Assembly: GCA_029213305.1 (NCBI GenBank)
Contig: JARGPA010000026.1
Location: 1 to 39,753 of the forward strand
Source: Phycisphaerales bacterium
GTDB lineage: Bacteria; Planctomycetota; Phycisphaerae; Phycisphaerales; UBA1924
Length of the DNA: 39,753 nucleotides
Direction of reading: 5' to 3'
In this document: piece by piece, positions 24,781-32,187 of the stretch
Layout of the letters: each line of letters opens with the position of its first letter
Position numbering within the stretch: position 1 is the first letter of the stretch
Made by a program: the position numbers and the translations under genes
The notes under the pieces: model-generated
Databases searched by the model: none
What the model saw: only the letters and a program-made list of their open reading frames with translations
Told to the model about the DNA's origin: nothing

Positions 24781-26742
24781 TTAGTCTACTTTAAACTTTG
24801 TAGCCATTGCTTGCATCGACTCTGCATTCGCGGAGAGCGAAGATGCTGCAGTAGATGCTTCTCGAACTCCTCGAGCAGATTGATCGATCAGGTTGCTGAT
24901 CTGCTCGATGTTTTCACTCAATGATGAACATGCTGCTGATTGTTCGTTCGCAGATTCTGCAATCCCTGTTACCTCGGTTGTAACTGAGGAGTTCGCACTC
25001 TCAATGGAGACTAGTGCGTCCCCAGCTTTACGAGCATTGGTAACTCCGAGTGACATCTTCGATTGACATCCGTTTATGGATTCAATCGCAATCTGGGTTT
25101 CGTTCTGAATTTCTGAGACTGATTCAGAGACCTCACCAGTTGCGACCGTAGTGCGTTCAGCAAGTTTCCGAACTTCATCTGCAACAACCGCGAATCCGCG
25201 GCCGTGCTCGCCAGCTCGAGCAGCTTCTATCGCCGCGTTGAGTGCGAGTAGGTTTGTTTGATCAGCAATATCGTTGATCGTATCGATGATCTGCCCGATT
25301 TGTTCACTGCGGCTACCCAGATTACGAACAATATCTACTGATTGATTGACTAACGATTCAACGCTTTCAATACCAGAGATTGTCTCAGCTACGACTTCGC
25401 CTCCGCTTGTTGCTTCTTTGATTGAGTTGTCTGCAAGTTGTTCAGCATATTCACTTTTCTTTGCTACGCCACTAATCGAAGCATTCATCTCGAGTACAGC
25501 CGCAGTGATTTGATTGAGATGTGCTGATTGCTCAGACATGCCTCCTGAGAGTTCGTCAGAGTTCGCAGATACCTGTGTCGCAGCTGAAGCAACATCATGT
25601 GAAGAGGAGATGATTTCACGGATTAAGGAGGATAACGATGCTGTCATTTGGTTTACAGATCGAGCCATCGTACCGAGCTCGTCTTGTCTTGTATCAGGGA
25701 GTTGGATTGTCAGATCACCTTGTGAGATAATAATAAGCGTTTCCACGATTTGGTGGATTGGACGAATGATGTTTCGAATCATTAAAAACCCGCCAGCGAT
25801 GGTGATTAACAGCACAGCCGCGCTGATGTACATCGTCTGTGATGCTTGAGCTTTCATTGAGTGAGATTTGGTGAGTACGATGGAAGTAAGTGTGTCCTCT
25901 ACTTCCTTTAGTTTGTTAATCCGATTTGTTGATGCCTCAAACCATGATTCTGCTAGAACTCCAAACTGACCTTCAAAAGCTTTGTCCATCGCAATATCTC
26001 TGTAGTTGAGGACTTGGGCGAAAGATGGATCAGTGATTGCTTCTTCGTATGGGAAGCGACCTTCTTCAGATGCAATTGAAAGGTACGCGTCAATGTAATT
26101 CTCTTGAGCACCTACAAGTGAGATGAACTTTGAATACATCCCAGGTCCAAACTGATCACGGGCGAATGTGTTGGAGAGTACCGCACGCTCGATTCCTGCT
26201 CGTTCCTTAGATTTTAAGAAATTTGCATATCCGTTTATCTCACGGGTTAATGTGTCATCTGTGCTTTCGTGAGCAATCAAACTTACTGCATTCAAACAAG
26301 TAGTATTTATCGCTGAGTAATACTTGATTGCATCTTGTGCGCTGATATCAAGGTCAAGAGTTCGGTTTCGGATTGATTGAACTCGATTCAACTCACTCAT
26401 AGTGCTTTGAACAAGTGAGTTAATTCCCAGTTTAGGATCGATTGGTTTCTCATCGAGTAGCGTTTCGAGAATCAGGATTTGATTGTCAGTCGATTTATGT
26501 TGAGATATGATCTCAGTTCTAAATTTTTGACCATCGCTTCCAAGGTAACCTGCTGTAAAACCGCGTTCCTTTTGGCACTCGTGGACGAGCGAGCTCAACT
26601 GGGTTGCAACCTCTGATAGGCTCGCAATTTTGTGATTCTCAATTCCAGCTTTTTTAGCCTTTGAGAATGCGACAGCTGAGAAGCCAAGGAAAGCAAGAGT
26701 GGGTATGAGTAAAAGGACAATAAGCTTAGTGCGAATAGACAT
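24781..26742 (-). CDS. Methyl-accepting chemotaxis protein with NIT sensor domain
   Basis: 653 residues. Transmembrane helix 1 covers about 7-29 and helix 2 about 305-323. The periplasmic part between them is a NIT domain, known from nitrate- and nitrite-responsive proteins such as NasR: it has the hallmark [15 protein letters not shown] at about 54-68 and is all-helical. A HAMP domain follows (about 320-375), then the long coiled-coil signalling domain with the invariant hairpin tip near 485-530 ([19 protein letters not shown]). The C-terminus has no CheR/CheB tether pentapeptide, and no che genes are nearby. It is transcribed away from the octaheme cytochrome operon, which makes nitrite or nitrate the leading ligand guess. 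Confidence 0.92.
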   Translation of the reverse strand: MSIRTKLIVLLLIPTLAFLGFSAVAFSKAKKAGIENHKIASLSEVATQLSSLVHECQKERGFTAGYLGSDGQKFRTEIISQHKSTDNQILILETLLDEKPIDPKLGINSLVQSTMSELNRVQSIRNRTLDLDISAQDAIKYYSAINTTCLNAVSLIAHESTDDTLTREINGYANFLKSKERAGIERAVLSNTFARDQFGPGMYSKFISLVGAQENYIDAYLSIASEEGRFPYEEAITDPSFAQVLNYRDIAMDKAFEGQFGVLAESWFEASTNRINKLKEVEDTLTSIVLTKSHSMKAQASQTMYISAAVLLITIAGGFLMIRNIIRPIHQIVETLIIISQGDLTIQLPDTRQDELGTMARSVNQMTASLSSLIREIISSSHDVASAATQVSANSDELSGGMSEQSAHLNQITAAVLEMNASISGVAKKSEYAEQLADNSIKEATSGGEVVAETISGIESVESLVNQSVDIVRNLGSRSEQIGQIIDTINDIADQTNLLALNAAIEAARAGEHGRGFAVVADEVRKLAERTTVATGEVSESVSEIQNETQIAIESINGCQSKMSLGVTNARKAGDALVSIESANSSVTTEVTGIAESANEQSAACSSLSENIEQISNLIDQSARGVREASTAASSLSANAESMQAMATKFKVD

Positions 26743-27166
26743 TTTAAGATTCCGTTGGCCGTGGATGGAAGATCAAACTATCACCTAGTTTCGGTGGGAA
26801 TAGCAATAGACTTTGATTCAAGATGAGCAGGAGGCTCGATGTTGGATCAATAAAGGACCAAATTGGGGATAAATAGAGTGGACGCGCAATTTGAGTGAGC
26901 TCTTCCTGTAGTGCGAGAAGCTTCTGTTGAAGATGGTTCTTAAGTTTAGAGCTAAGGCAAATGAGTTGTAAGTGGTAGAAAATAAAGAAGATAGGGTGTT
27001 TGCAGATCCCGTGAATATCTAGTTGAAAAAGTGCCTGTTCGTGTCTTAGAAGAGATTTACCACTCATGATTTAGAAAAGTAGTCTATAGGAATGGAGAAT
27101 GAGCTCGATTTGAAATAGGATAATGCAGTCTTATATCCTAAAAGAACCGTTCAAAAGGGCTTTCAG
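26743..27166. other. Divergent control region between chemoreceptor and cytochrome operon
   Basis: 424 bases that must hold promoters for both directions. A 107-codon frame lies on the minus strand directly before the chemoreceptor (26744-27067), but it is dominated by Leu, Ile and Phe without an ordered pattern and I do not accept it as a gene. No canonical FNR box (TTGAT-N4-ATCAA) is visible. An inverted repeat near the cytochrome start is listed separately. Confidence 0.5.
27116..27140. promoter_or_regulatory. Inverted repeat upstream of the tetraheme cytochrome gene
   Basis: TAGGATA at 27116-27122 faces TATCCTA at 27134-27140 with an eleven-base spacer, 26 bases before the start codon. 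Its position would suit a repressor or activator of the redox operon. Seven-base AT-rich arms can arise by chance, so this is a weak call. Confidence 0.3.
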
Positions 27167-27877
27167 ATGACTGGGGAACATAAAAGACGCGATTCAGACT
27201 CGATTCTTGGGTATTTTATTGGTTTTGGGTTCCTTATTACAGCGGCTGTATTTGTCTTTACAAGCCCAAGCGTGGCAATCCCAGAAACGGAAGTTGTTGT
27301 TGTAAATCCTGAGCAGATTGTCCCAGGAGCAAGGCGTGTTGCTCTTGCAGATCCGCCGATGATTCACACTGGATCAATCAGCCAACGCTGTAGCGATTGT
27401 CATGATCTCTTTAAAAGTGACCGAGCTCCAGATCGTGCGCTAACACAACATACACATGTTCAACTCAACCATGGAACAAATGATGCATGTTTGAACTGTC
27501 ATGCAAAAGACGACAGAGAGAAGCTCACTATCCGTGGTGGTAATCATGTGGGATTCGATCAAGTGAAGCAGTTATGTGCGCAATGTCATGGGCCAATTGC
27601 CAATGACTGGGAACGCGGAACTCACGGAAAAACTGTGGGGTATTGGGATTCGTCAAAGGGTGAGTCCATCAAGCTCTCCTGTTCCCAATGTCATGATCCT
27701 CACAGCCCATCATACAAAGGGATGGCTCCATTACCAGGACCAAACACTTTGCGCATGGGAGATCAACATGGAGGCCACGATTCAATTGATGAAAAGAATC
27801 CACTTCAACGCTGGCGTCTGTTAGAAGAACACGCGAATAAAGATCATGAACAACTCGATGAGGGGGACCACCCATGA
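27167..27877 (+). CDS. Membrane-anchored tetraheme cytochrome c
   Basis: 236 residues. One transmembrane helix (about 13-33) anchors a periplasmic domain with four CxxCH heme sites at Cys75, Cys108, Cys137 and Cys172. Spacing and the many extra His residues resemble small multiheme carriers (cytochrome c7/NrfB-like, or the pentaheme subunit of alternative complex III) rather than NapC/NrfH, whose short spacings and membrane-adjacent first heme are not seen. It should carry electrons between the FeS/NrfD membrane module and the octaheme enzyme encoded downstream. AGGG lies about eight bases before the ATG. The stop overlaps the next ATG (ATGA at 27874-27877). Confidence 0.9.
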   Translation: MTGEHKRRDSDSILGYFIGFGFLITAAVFVFTSPSVAIPETEVVVVNPEQIVPGARRVALADPPMIHTGSISQRCSDCHDLFKSDRAPDRALTQHTHVQLNHGTNDACLNCHAKDDREKLTIRGGNHVGFDQVKQLCAQCHGPIANDWERGTHGKTVGYWDSSKGESIKLSCSQCHDPHSPSYKGMAPLPGPNTLRMGDQHGGHDSIDEKNPLQRWRLLEEHANKDHEQLDEGDHP

Positions 27878-28932
27878 AGTTGCCTGTACTTGGTAAGAAT
27901 GGTCGTCAAGAGTCTGCGAAAAGTGCAGGCTGCGGTTGTTCCTCAGAAAAGCGTTATGAAATGCGCCCGGGCCTCACTCGGCGCAGTTTCCTCCGCCGTG
28001 GTACAGCAGCAACTGGAGCTGTCGCCGCGATCGCTGCGTCATTGAGCCCGCTGCGAGAGTTGGGTGACACGGATGATTTCTCCGTTCAGAAGTTTCTCCA
28101 AAAGCATTATAAAGAGATGGACGGGAAGGACATGGCATCTGCGCTCGAACGGATATCTAAGGAAGTCGAGAAACGCTATGAAGTTCGTCCTGAAATTCGT
28201 GATATCAAACCGATGGATGGAGTTGAGTTTGTATATGCACTCAACTTAACACGATGTATTGGATGTCGAAAGTGTGTACACGCGTGCGTTGATGAAAACA
28301 ACCAATCTCGAGATCCAGAAATCCAATACATCCGAGTGCTTGAAATGCCTCGCGGGACTATTGACATTGAACAAGGGAATCATCATTACGATCATGCGAC
28401 TGTGCCTTCGGATGATCACTACTACATGCCTATTCAATGTCATCAGTGTGCAAACCCTCCTTGTGTGAAAGTTTGCCCCGTCGAAGCAACTTGGCAAGAA
28501 CCAGATGGAATCACAGTTATTGACTACGACTGGTGTATCGGTTGTCGTTATTGCGAAGCAGCATGTCCTTACTGGGCGCGAAGATTTAACTTTGCAAAGC
28601 CTTCAATACCGAAAGAAAAATTGAACACCGATATGGGTTATCTTTCGAATCGGCCTCGACATAAAGGTGTGATGGAAAAATGTCATTTCTGTCTGCATCG
28701 AACTCGTGAGGGAAAAATGCCGGCATGTTTAGAAGTCTGCCCAACTGGCGCAAGAAAGTTTGGCAATATTCTCGATCCTAACTCAGAGGTTCGGAAAGTA
28801 CTCGAAACAAAGCGTGTGTTCGTGCTTAAACAAGAAGTTGGCACTCTCCCAAGATTCTTTTACTACTTCGATGAACGAGATCCAATTAATGAACGAGTGC
28901 CTACCAGAGCGGGGATGGAGGCTCACTCATGA
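27874..28932 (+). CDS. Tat-exported protein with four [4Fe-4S] clusters, NrfC/HybA-like
   Basis: 352 residues. A Tat signal with TRRSFLRRG (Arg 36-37) follows a Cys-containing leader (GCGC at 19-22). Sixteen cluster cysteines form four sets: 128/131/134/138, 189/192/197/201, 221/224/227/231 and 270/273/285/289, the arrangement of the DmsB/NrfC/HybA electron-transfer subunits. Such proteins sit on the periplasmic face of an NrfD-type membrane partner and pass quinol electrons onward. No molybdopterin subunit is present in the operon, so the tetraheme cytochrome is the likely acceptor. Start and stop both overlap the neighbours (ATGA), giving tight coupling. Confidence 0.93.
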   Translation: MKLPVLGKNGRQESAKSAGCGCSSEKRYEMRPGLTRRSFLRRGTAATGAVAAIAASLSPLRELGDTDDFSVQKFLQKHYKEMDGKDMASALERISKEVEKRYEVRPEIRDIKPMDGVEFVYALNLTRCIGCRKCVHACVDENNQSRDPEIQYIRVLEMPRGTIDIEQGNHHYDHATVPSDDHYYMPIQCHQCANPPCVKVCPVEATWQEPDGITVIDYDWCIGCRYCEAACPYWARRFNFAKPSIPKEKLNTDMGYLSNRPRHKGVMEKCHFCLHRTREGKMPACLEVCPTGARKFGNILDPNSEVRKVLETKRVFVLKQEVGTLPRFFYYFDERDPINERVPTRAGMEAHS

Positions 28933-30203
28933 CTCTTGTTCGTGATTACTTCCACTTCCTCTATCGATGTTTTCGGTTGAGCTTCGTCGGCAATTGGCGT
29001 TATCACCTATGGATGTTTGCACTCACAGTGATATCACTCATTGGACTCAATGCGTACGCGAAGCAATTTGTGCAAGGACTCGTCACCACTGGTATGACAG
29101 ATCAAGTGTCATGGGGATTGTATATTGCAAACTTCACTTATCTTGTGGGCGTTGCCGCTGCTGCAGTGATGCTTGTTATTCCTGTCTACATCTATAAAAA
29201 CAAAGATCTGCACAACTTGGTCATTTTTGGAGAGCTCCTCGCAGTTGTCGCAATTGTCATGTGTCTTATGTTCATTATGGTTGATCTTGGGCGCCCGGAT
29301 CGTTTCCATCATATGTTGCTTCGATTTAACTTCCCGATCTCAATACTGACATGGGATGTGATCGCACTCAACGGGTATTTGCTTCTCAATCTGCATATAT
29401 GTGGATACCTGATATGGTGTGCATATAACGGTCGAAAACCAACTAAGAAGTTTTATATTCCCTTCGTTTTCATTGCGATCGCTTGGGCAATTAGTATCCA
29501 TACTGTTACTGCGTTTCTGTATTCAGGTCTTGGAGCTCGTCCATTCTGGAACAGTGCTGTGATTGCGCCTCGATTCCTTGCATCTGCTTTTGCTGCAGGT
29601 CCTGCGTTGATCATTCTGACTTTGCAAGTGATTAAATCATTCACTGGGTATCCAGTCGCAGATAAAGCGATCTCTACATTGAAAGGGATCATCACAGTTG
29701 CATTGGGAATCAATATGTTCTTGCTTGTGTCAGAAGTATTCACAGAGTTTTATACTGGAAGTTCTCACTCTGTATCTGCGAAGTACTTGTTCTTTGGGCT
29801 CCATGGATATCACGGATTAGTGCCTTGGATTTGGACTGCGATTGTGTTCAACACAGTTGCTCTTGTATTCCTGCTCACTCCAGCATCTAAGCAGAGACGA
29901 ATTCTGAATTTATCCTGCGTGCTTTTGATTATTGGAATTTGGATAGAGAAAGGGATGGGTCTGATTGTGCCCGCGTTTATCCCTTCCCCAATAGGTGAGA
30001 TTGTTGAGTATCGCCCGACTCTCAATGAGGTTCTTGTGTGTATTGGAATTTGGGCGTTTGGTTTCTTGGTTTATACAATTCTGGTTCGGGTAACCATCCC
30101 TGTTCTGTATGGGGAACTTCGCATTGACAAAGTTCATACAGCAGAGATCAAATCGGATCAGGAATTAAAAAGTTCAGTTGTGAATGCGAATGTATCGCAG
30201 TAA
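28929..30203 (+). CDS. nrfD: NrfD/PsrC-family quinol-interacting membrane protein
   Basis: 424 residues with about ten hydrophobic helices and very few charged residues inside the membrane. The family pattern is clear in the region GLYIANFTYLVGVAAAAVM and in LGRPDRFHHML after the third helix. NrfD-type proteins bind menaquinol and hand electrons to a bound periplasmic FeS protein. The paired FeS gene precedes it and overlaps its ATG, and the octaheme gene follows after 14 bases. The 30-residue C-terminal tail is hydrophilic. Direction of flow (quinol oxidation) is inferred from the nature of the downstream enzyme. Confidence 0.92.
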   Translation: MTLVRDYFHFLYRCFRLSFVGNWRYHLWMFALTVISLIGLNAYAKQFVQGLVTTGMTDQVSWGLYIANFTYLVGVAAAAVMLVIPVYIYKNKDLHNLVIFGELLAVVAIVMCLMFIMVDLGRPDRFHHMLLRFNFPISILTWDVIALNGYLLLNLHICGYLIWCAYNGRKPTKKFYIPFVFIAIAWAISIHTVTAFLYSGLGARPFWNSAVIAPRFLASAFAAGPALIILTLQVIKSFTGYPVADKAISTLKGIITVALGINMFLLVSEVFTEFYTGSSHSVSAKYLFFGLHGYHGLVPWIWTAIVFNTVALVFLLTPASKQRRILNLSCVLLIIGIWIEKGMGLIVPAFIPSPIGEIVEYRPTLNEVLVCIGIWAFGFLVYTILVRVTIPVLYGELRIDKVHTAEIKSDQELKSSVVNANVSQ

Positions 30204-30217
30204 AAAAGGAGATGGTC

Positions 30218-31657
30218 ATGAGACGTAAACAGGTTCTGATGTTGGTGGGTATTTGTGCCCTCGCTTCGTCAGCAATGGGGCAAATCTTTGCTCCAGCCGA
30301 AATGTCTAACAAATCGAAAGAGTGTTTGGAATGTCATCAAAAACTCAATCCTGGCTTGTATCAGCAGTGGGGTTCTAGCAAGCATTACCGCGGAAATGTG
30401 GGGTGCTATGAGTGTCACCAAGCAAACCAAGATGATGTTGACGCATTCAAGCACGAAGGTTCAACGATCGCGATTCTTGTGACTCCAAAAGACTGCGCAC
30501 GTTGTCATTCAAAGGAAGTAGAAGAGTTTGCAGGTTCCCATCACTCTAAAGCTGGTCGAATCCTTGGGTCGTTAGACAATGTGCTTGCAGAGGTTGTTGA
30601 AGGCAACAAGGGTATGCATACTCAAGCGTTCTCACAAGGTGTGTCAGCTGCTGCTGTAAACGGCTGTTGGCAGTGTCACGGTTCGGAAGTCAAAGTACTC
30701 CCAGGTGGCAAGCTCGACCCAGCGACATACCCGAATTCAGGGATCGGTCGATTAAACCCAGACGGTACCGAAGGTTCATGTAATGCATGTCATACTCGTC
30801 ATGATTTTTCCGTTGCCCAAGCTCGTCATCCCGACACTTGTGGTAAATGCCATCTAGGTCCAGATCATCCTCAAAAAGAGATTTACGAAGAATCCAAACA
30901 TGGTATTCAGTTCTTCTCAAAGGAAGATGAAATGAATCTTGATAATGAGAAATGGATTGTTGGGGAAGACTATTGGGCAGCACCAACCTGTGCGACTTGC
31001 CATATGTCTGCAACTAAGGATCAGGCAGTTACCCATGATATTGGTATGCGAATCAGTTGGAACAATCGTCCTGCGATCTCTGTCAGACCTGAAGTTTCTG
31101 ATGCAAAGATGGACCTTCCAGGTCAGAATGTTCCATGGCAAGTCCGCCGAGACAATATGAAAGATGTGTGTATTAGTTGTCATCAGAACCAGTGGGTTGA
31201 CAACTTCTATGTGCAATATGACGCACTGATTGAACTGTACAATACTAAGTTTGCGATTCCTGGTAAAGCACTTTACGATCTTGCGGGGCCGCTTAAGAGC
31301 CCGGTTCCGTTTGCAAACAAAATCGACTTCACATGGTTCGAACTTTGGCATCACGAAGGCCGTCGAGCAAGACACGGTGCTTCAATGATGGCGCCAGACT
31401 ATACCCATTGGCACGGTACATACGAGATCGCGAGAAACTTCTATTCAGAATACATTCCTGAGCTCCGTGAGCTTGTTGAAAAAGGTTTGCATTCTGATGA
31501 CGCTGAAAAAGTCGAGGCTGCAAAGGCCCTTGATGCCAAAATCGAAGAAGTCCTTAACTCAGACAATCACAAATGGTTCTTGGGGAAAATGGACGACGAT
31601 GAAGCGTCTCAGCGGAAACGAGCTGCTGAAGAGTTCAAAGCTCGTTACAAGGATTGA
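30218..31657 (+). CDS. Octaheme c-type cytochrome, HAO-family, probable nitrite/hydroxylamine reductase
   Basis: 479 residues from ATG 30218, six bases after AAGGAG (an ATG at 30212 would touch it). A signal peptide ends near AMGQ (about 21). Eight CxxCH motifs start at Cys36, 63, 93, 150, 188, 208, 258 and 318. The stretch CHTRHDFSVAQARHPDTCGKCH, then SKHG, APTCATCHM and CISCH, follows hydroxylamine oxidoreductase heme by heme, with CWQCHG at the place of catalytic heme 4. In my alignment by eye to Nitrosomonas HAO, the cross-linking Tyr falls on His397 in DYTHWHG. HAO relatives lacking this Tyr work reductively, for example the epsilonproteobacterial octaheme nitrite reductase. It is fed by the quinol module encoded just upstream. 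Confidence 0.9.
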   Translation: MRRKQVLMLVGICALASSAMGQIFAPAEMSNKSKECLECHQKLNPGLYQQWGSSKHYRGNVGCYECHQANQDDVDAFKHEGSTIAILVTPKDCARCHSKEVEEFAGSHHSKAGRILGSLDNVLAEVVEGNKGMHTQAFSQGVSAAAVNGCWQCHGSEVKVLPGGKLDPATYPNSGIGRLNPDGTEGSCNACHTRHDFSVAQARHPDTCGKCHLGPDHPQKEIYEESKHGIQFFSKEDEMNLDNEKWIVGEDYWAAPTCATCHMSATKDQAVTHDIGMRISWNNRPAISVRPEVSDAKMDLPGQNVPWQVRRDNMKDVCISCHQNQWVDNFYVQYDALIELYNTKFAIPGKALYDLAGPLKSPVPFANKIDFTWFELWHHEGRRARHGASMMAPDYTHWHGTYEIARNFYSEYIPELRELVEKGLHSDDAEKVEAAKALDAKIEEVLNSDNHKWFLGKMDDDEASQRKRAAEEFKARYKD

Positions 31658-31713
31658 GTTGATTCTTGAATGGGGAAACCTATTCGCTAAATAGATATAG
31701 GACACAGAATCAA

Positions 31714-32187
31714 ATGGCACGAAACTTAACTGAACAAGATGCACGCGTTGCACTCAAGGATCACCTTGGTGATAAGGCGATGGATGCGAGGCTTCGCCAT
31801 GGCATGTACATCGATGCTGATGCGATCATCAAGATGCTCGATGATCCCGCATTTGTTCGATACCCCGTGACTCTTCGTTTCGACGATGAAATGCTTGAGC
31901 CGGGTGAGTTTGCCATGCCGATCACTCTTGGGGATCACCCTTCAGCTGGTTTTTGCATCTGTATCCATCCGTACTACGAGCAACAGCCAGAAGCCTGGCC
32001 GTTGCTCATTGCGTATCACATTCCGACTATCAATTACGGCGAGATCGTCTCGGCTGAGGATGCAGAGCACTTTGGTGCAACGCTACTTGGTCTTGATGCT
32101 GATACCTACTACAAAGCAATATGCGAACTTGCAGACTCAATCCCGGGCGCACCTGGGGATCAAGGATGCAGTGGAGGCTGTTCATGA
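31714..32187 (+). CDS. Small unknown protein with C-terminal Cys motif in the cytochrome operon
   Basis: 157 residues from ATG 31714 (AGGA twelve bases upstream; an in-frame TTG at 31666 is unlikely). No signal peptide and no membrane helix, so probably cytoplasmic. The body is acidic and alpha/beta, and the protein ends in GDQGCSGGCS, two cysteines separated by three residues at the extreme C-terminus, reminiscent of metal-handing tails on chaperones. It sits 56 bases after the octaheme gene and its stop overlaps the ATG of resB, so it belongs to the enzyme or heme-maturation function. I do not recognise the family; a metal or redox accessory role is an inference from position and tail only. 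Confidence 0.75.
   Translation: MARNLTEQDARVALKDHLGDKAMDARLRHGMYIDADAIIKMLDDPAFVRYPVTLRFDDEMLEPGEFAMPITLGDHPSAGFCICIHPYYEQQPEAWPLLIAYHIPTINYGEIVSAEDAEHFGATLLGLDADTYYKAICELADSIPGAPGDQGCSGGCS

Noticed and set aside
26744..27067. 107-codon minus-strand frame just upstream of the chemoreceptor gene
   Set aside because: Composition is dominated by Leu, Ile, Phe and Pro without a regular helix pattern or motif, it has no ribosome site I can see, and the region must hold two promoters.
27167..27877. Tetraheme protein as a NapC/NrfH-type quinol dehydrogenase
   Set aside because: Four hemes and one membrane anchor fit superficially, but the first CxxCH is about 40 residues from the membrane helix and the spacings are much wider; the NrfD protein already provides a quinol site.
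30218..31657. Hydroxylamine oxidoreductase of ammonia oxidation or hydrazine dehydrogenase
   Set aside because: The cross-linking Tyr appears absent and no amo, hzs or cytochrome c554/cM552 gene is present; the neighbours suggest reduction.
32121..32183. Upstream extension of resB into the small Cys-tailed gene
   Set aside because: GGAGG at 32173-32177 and the ATGA junction favour ATG 32184; the extra residues have no family match.
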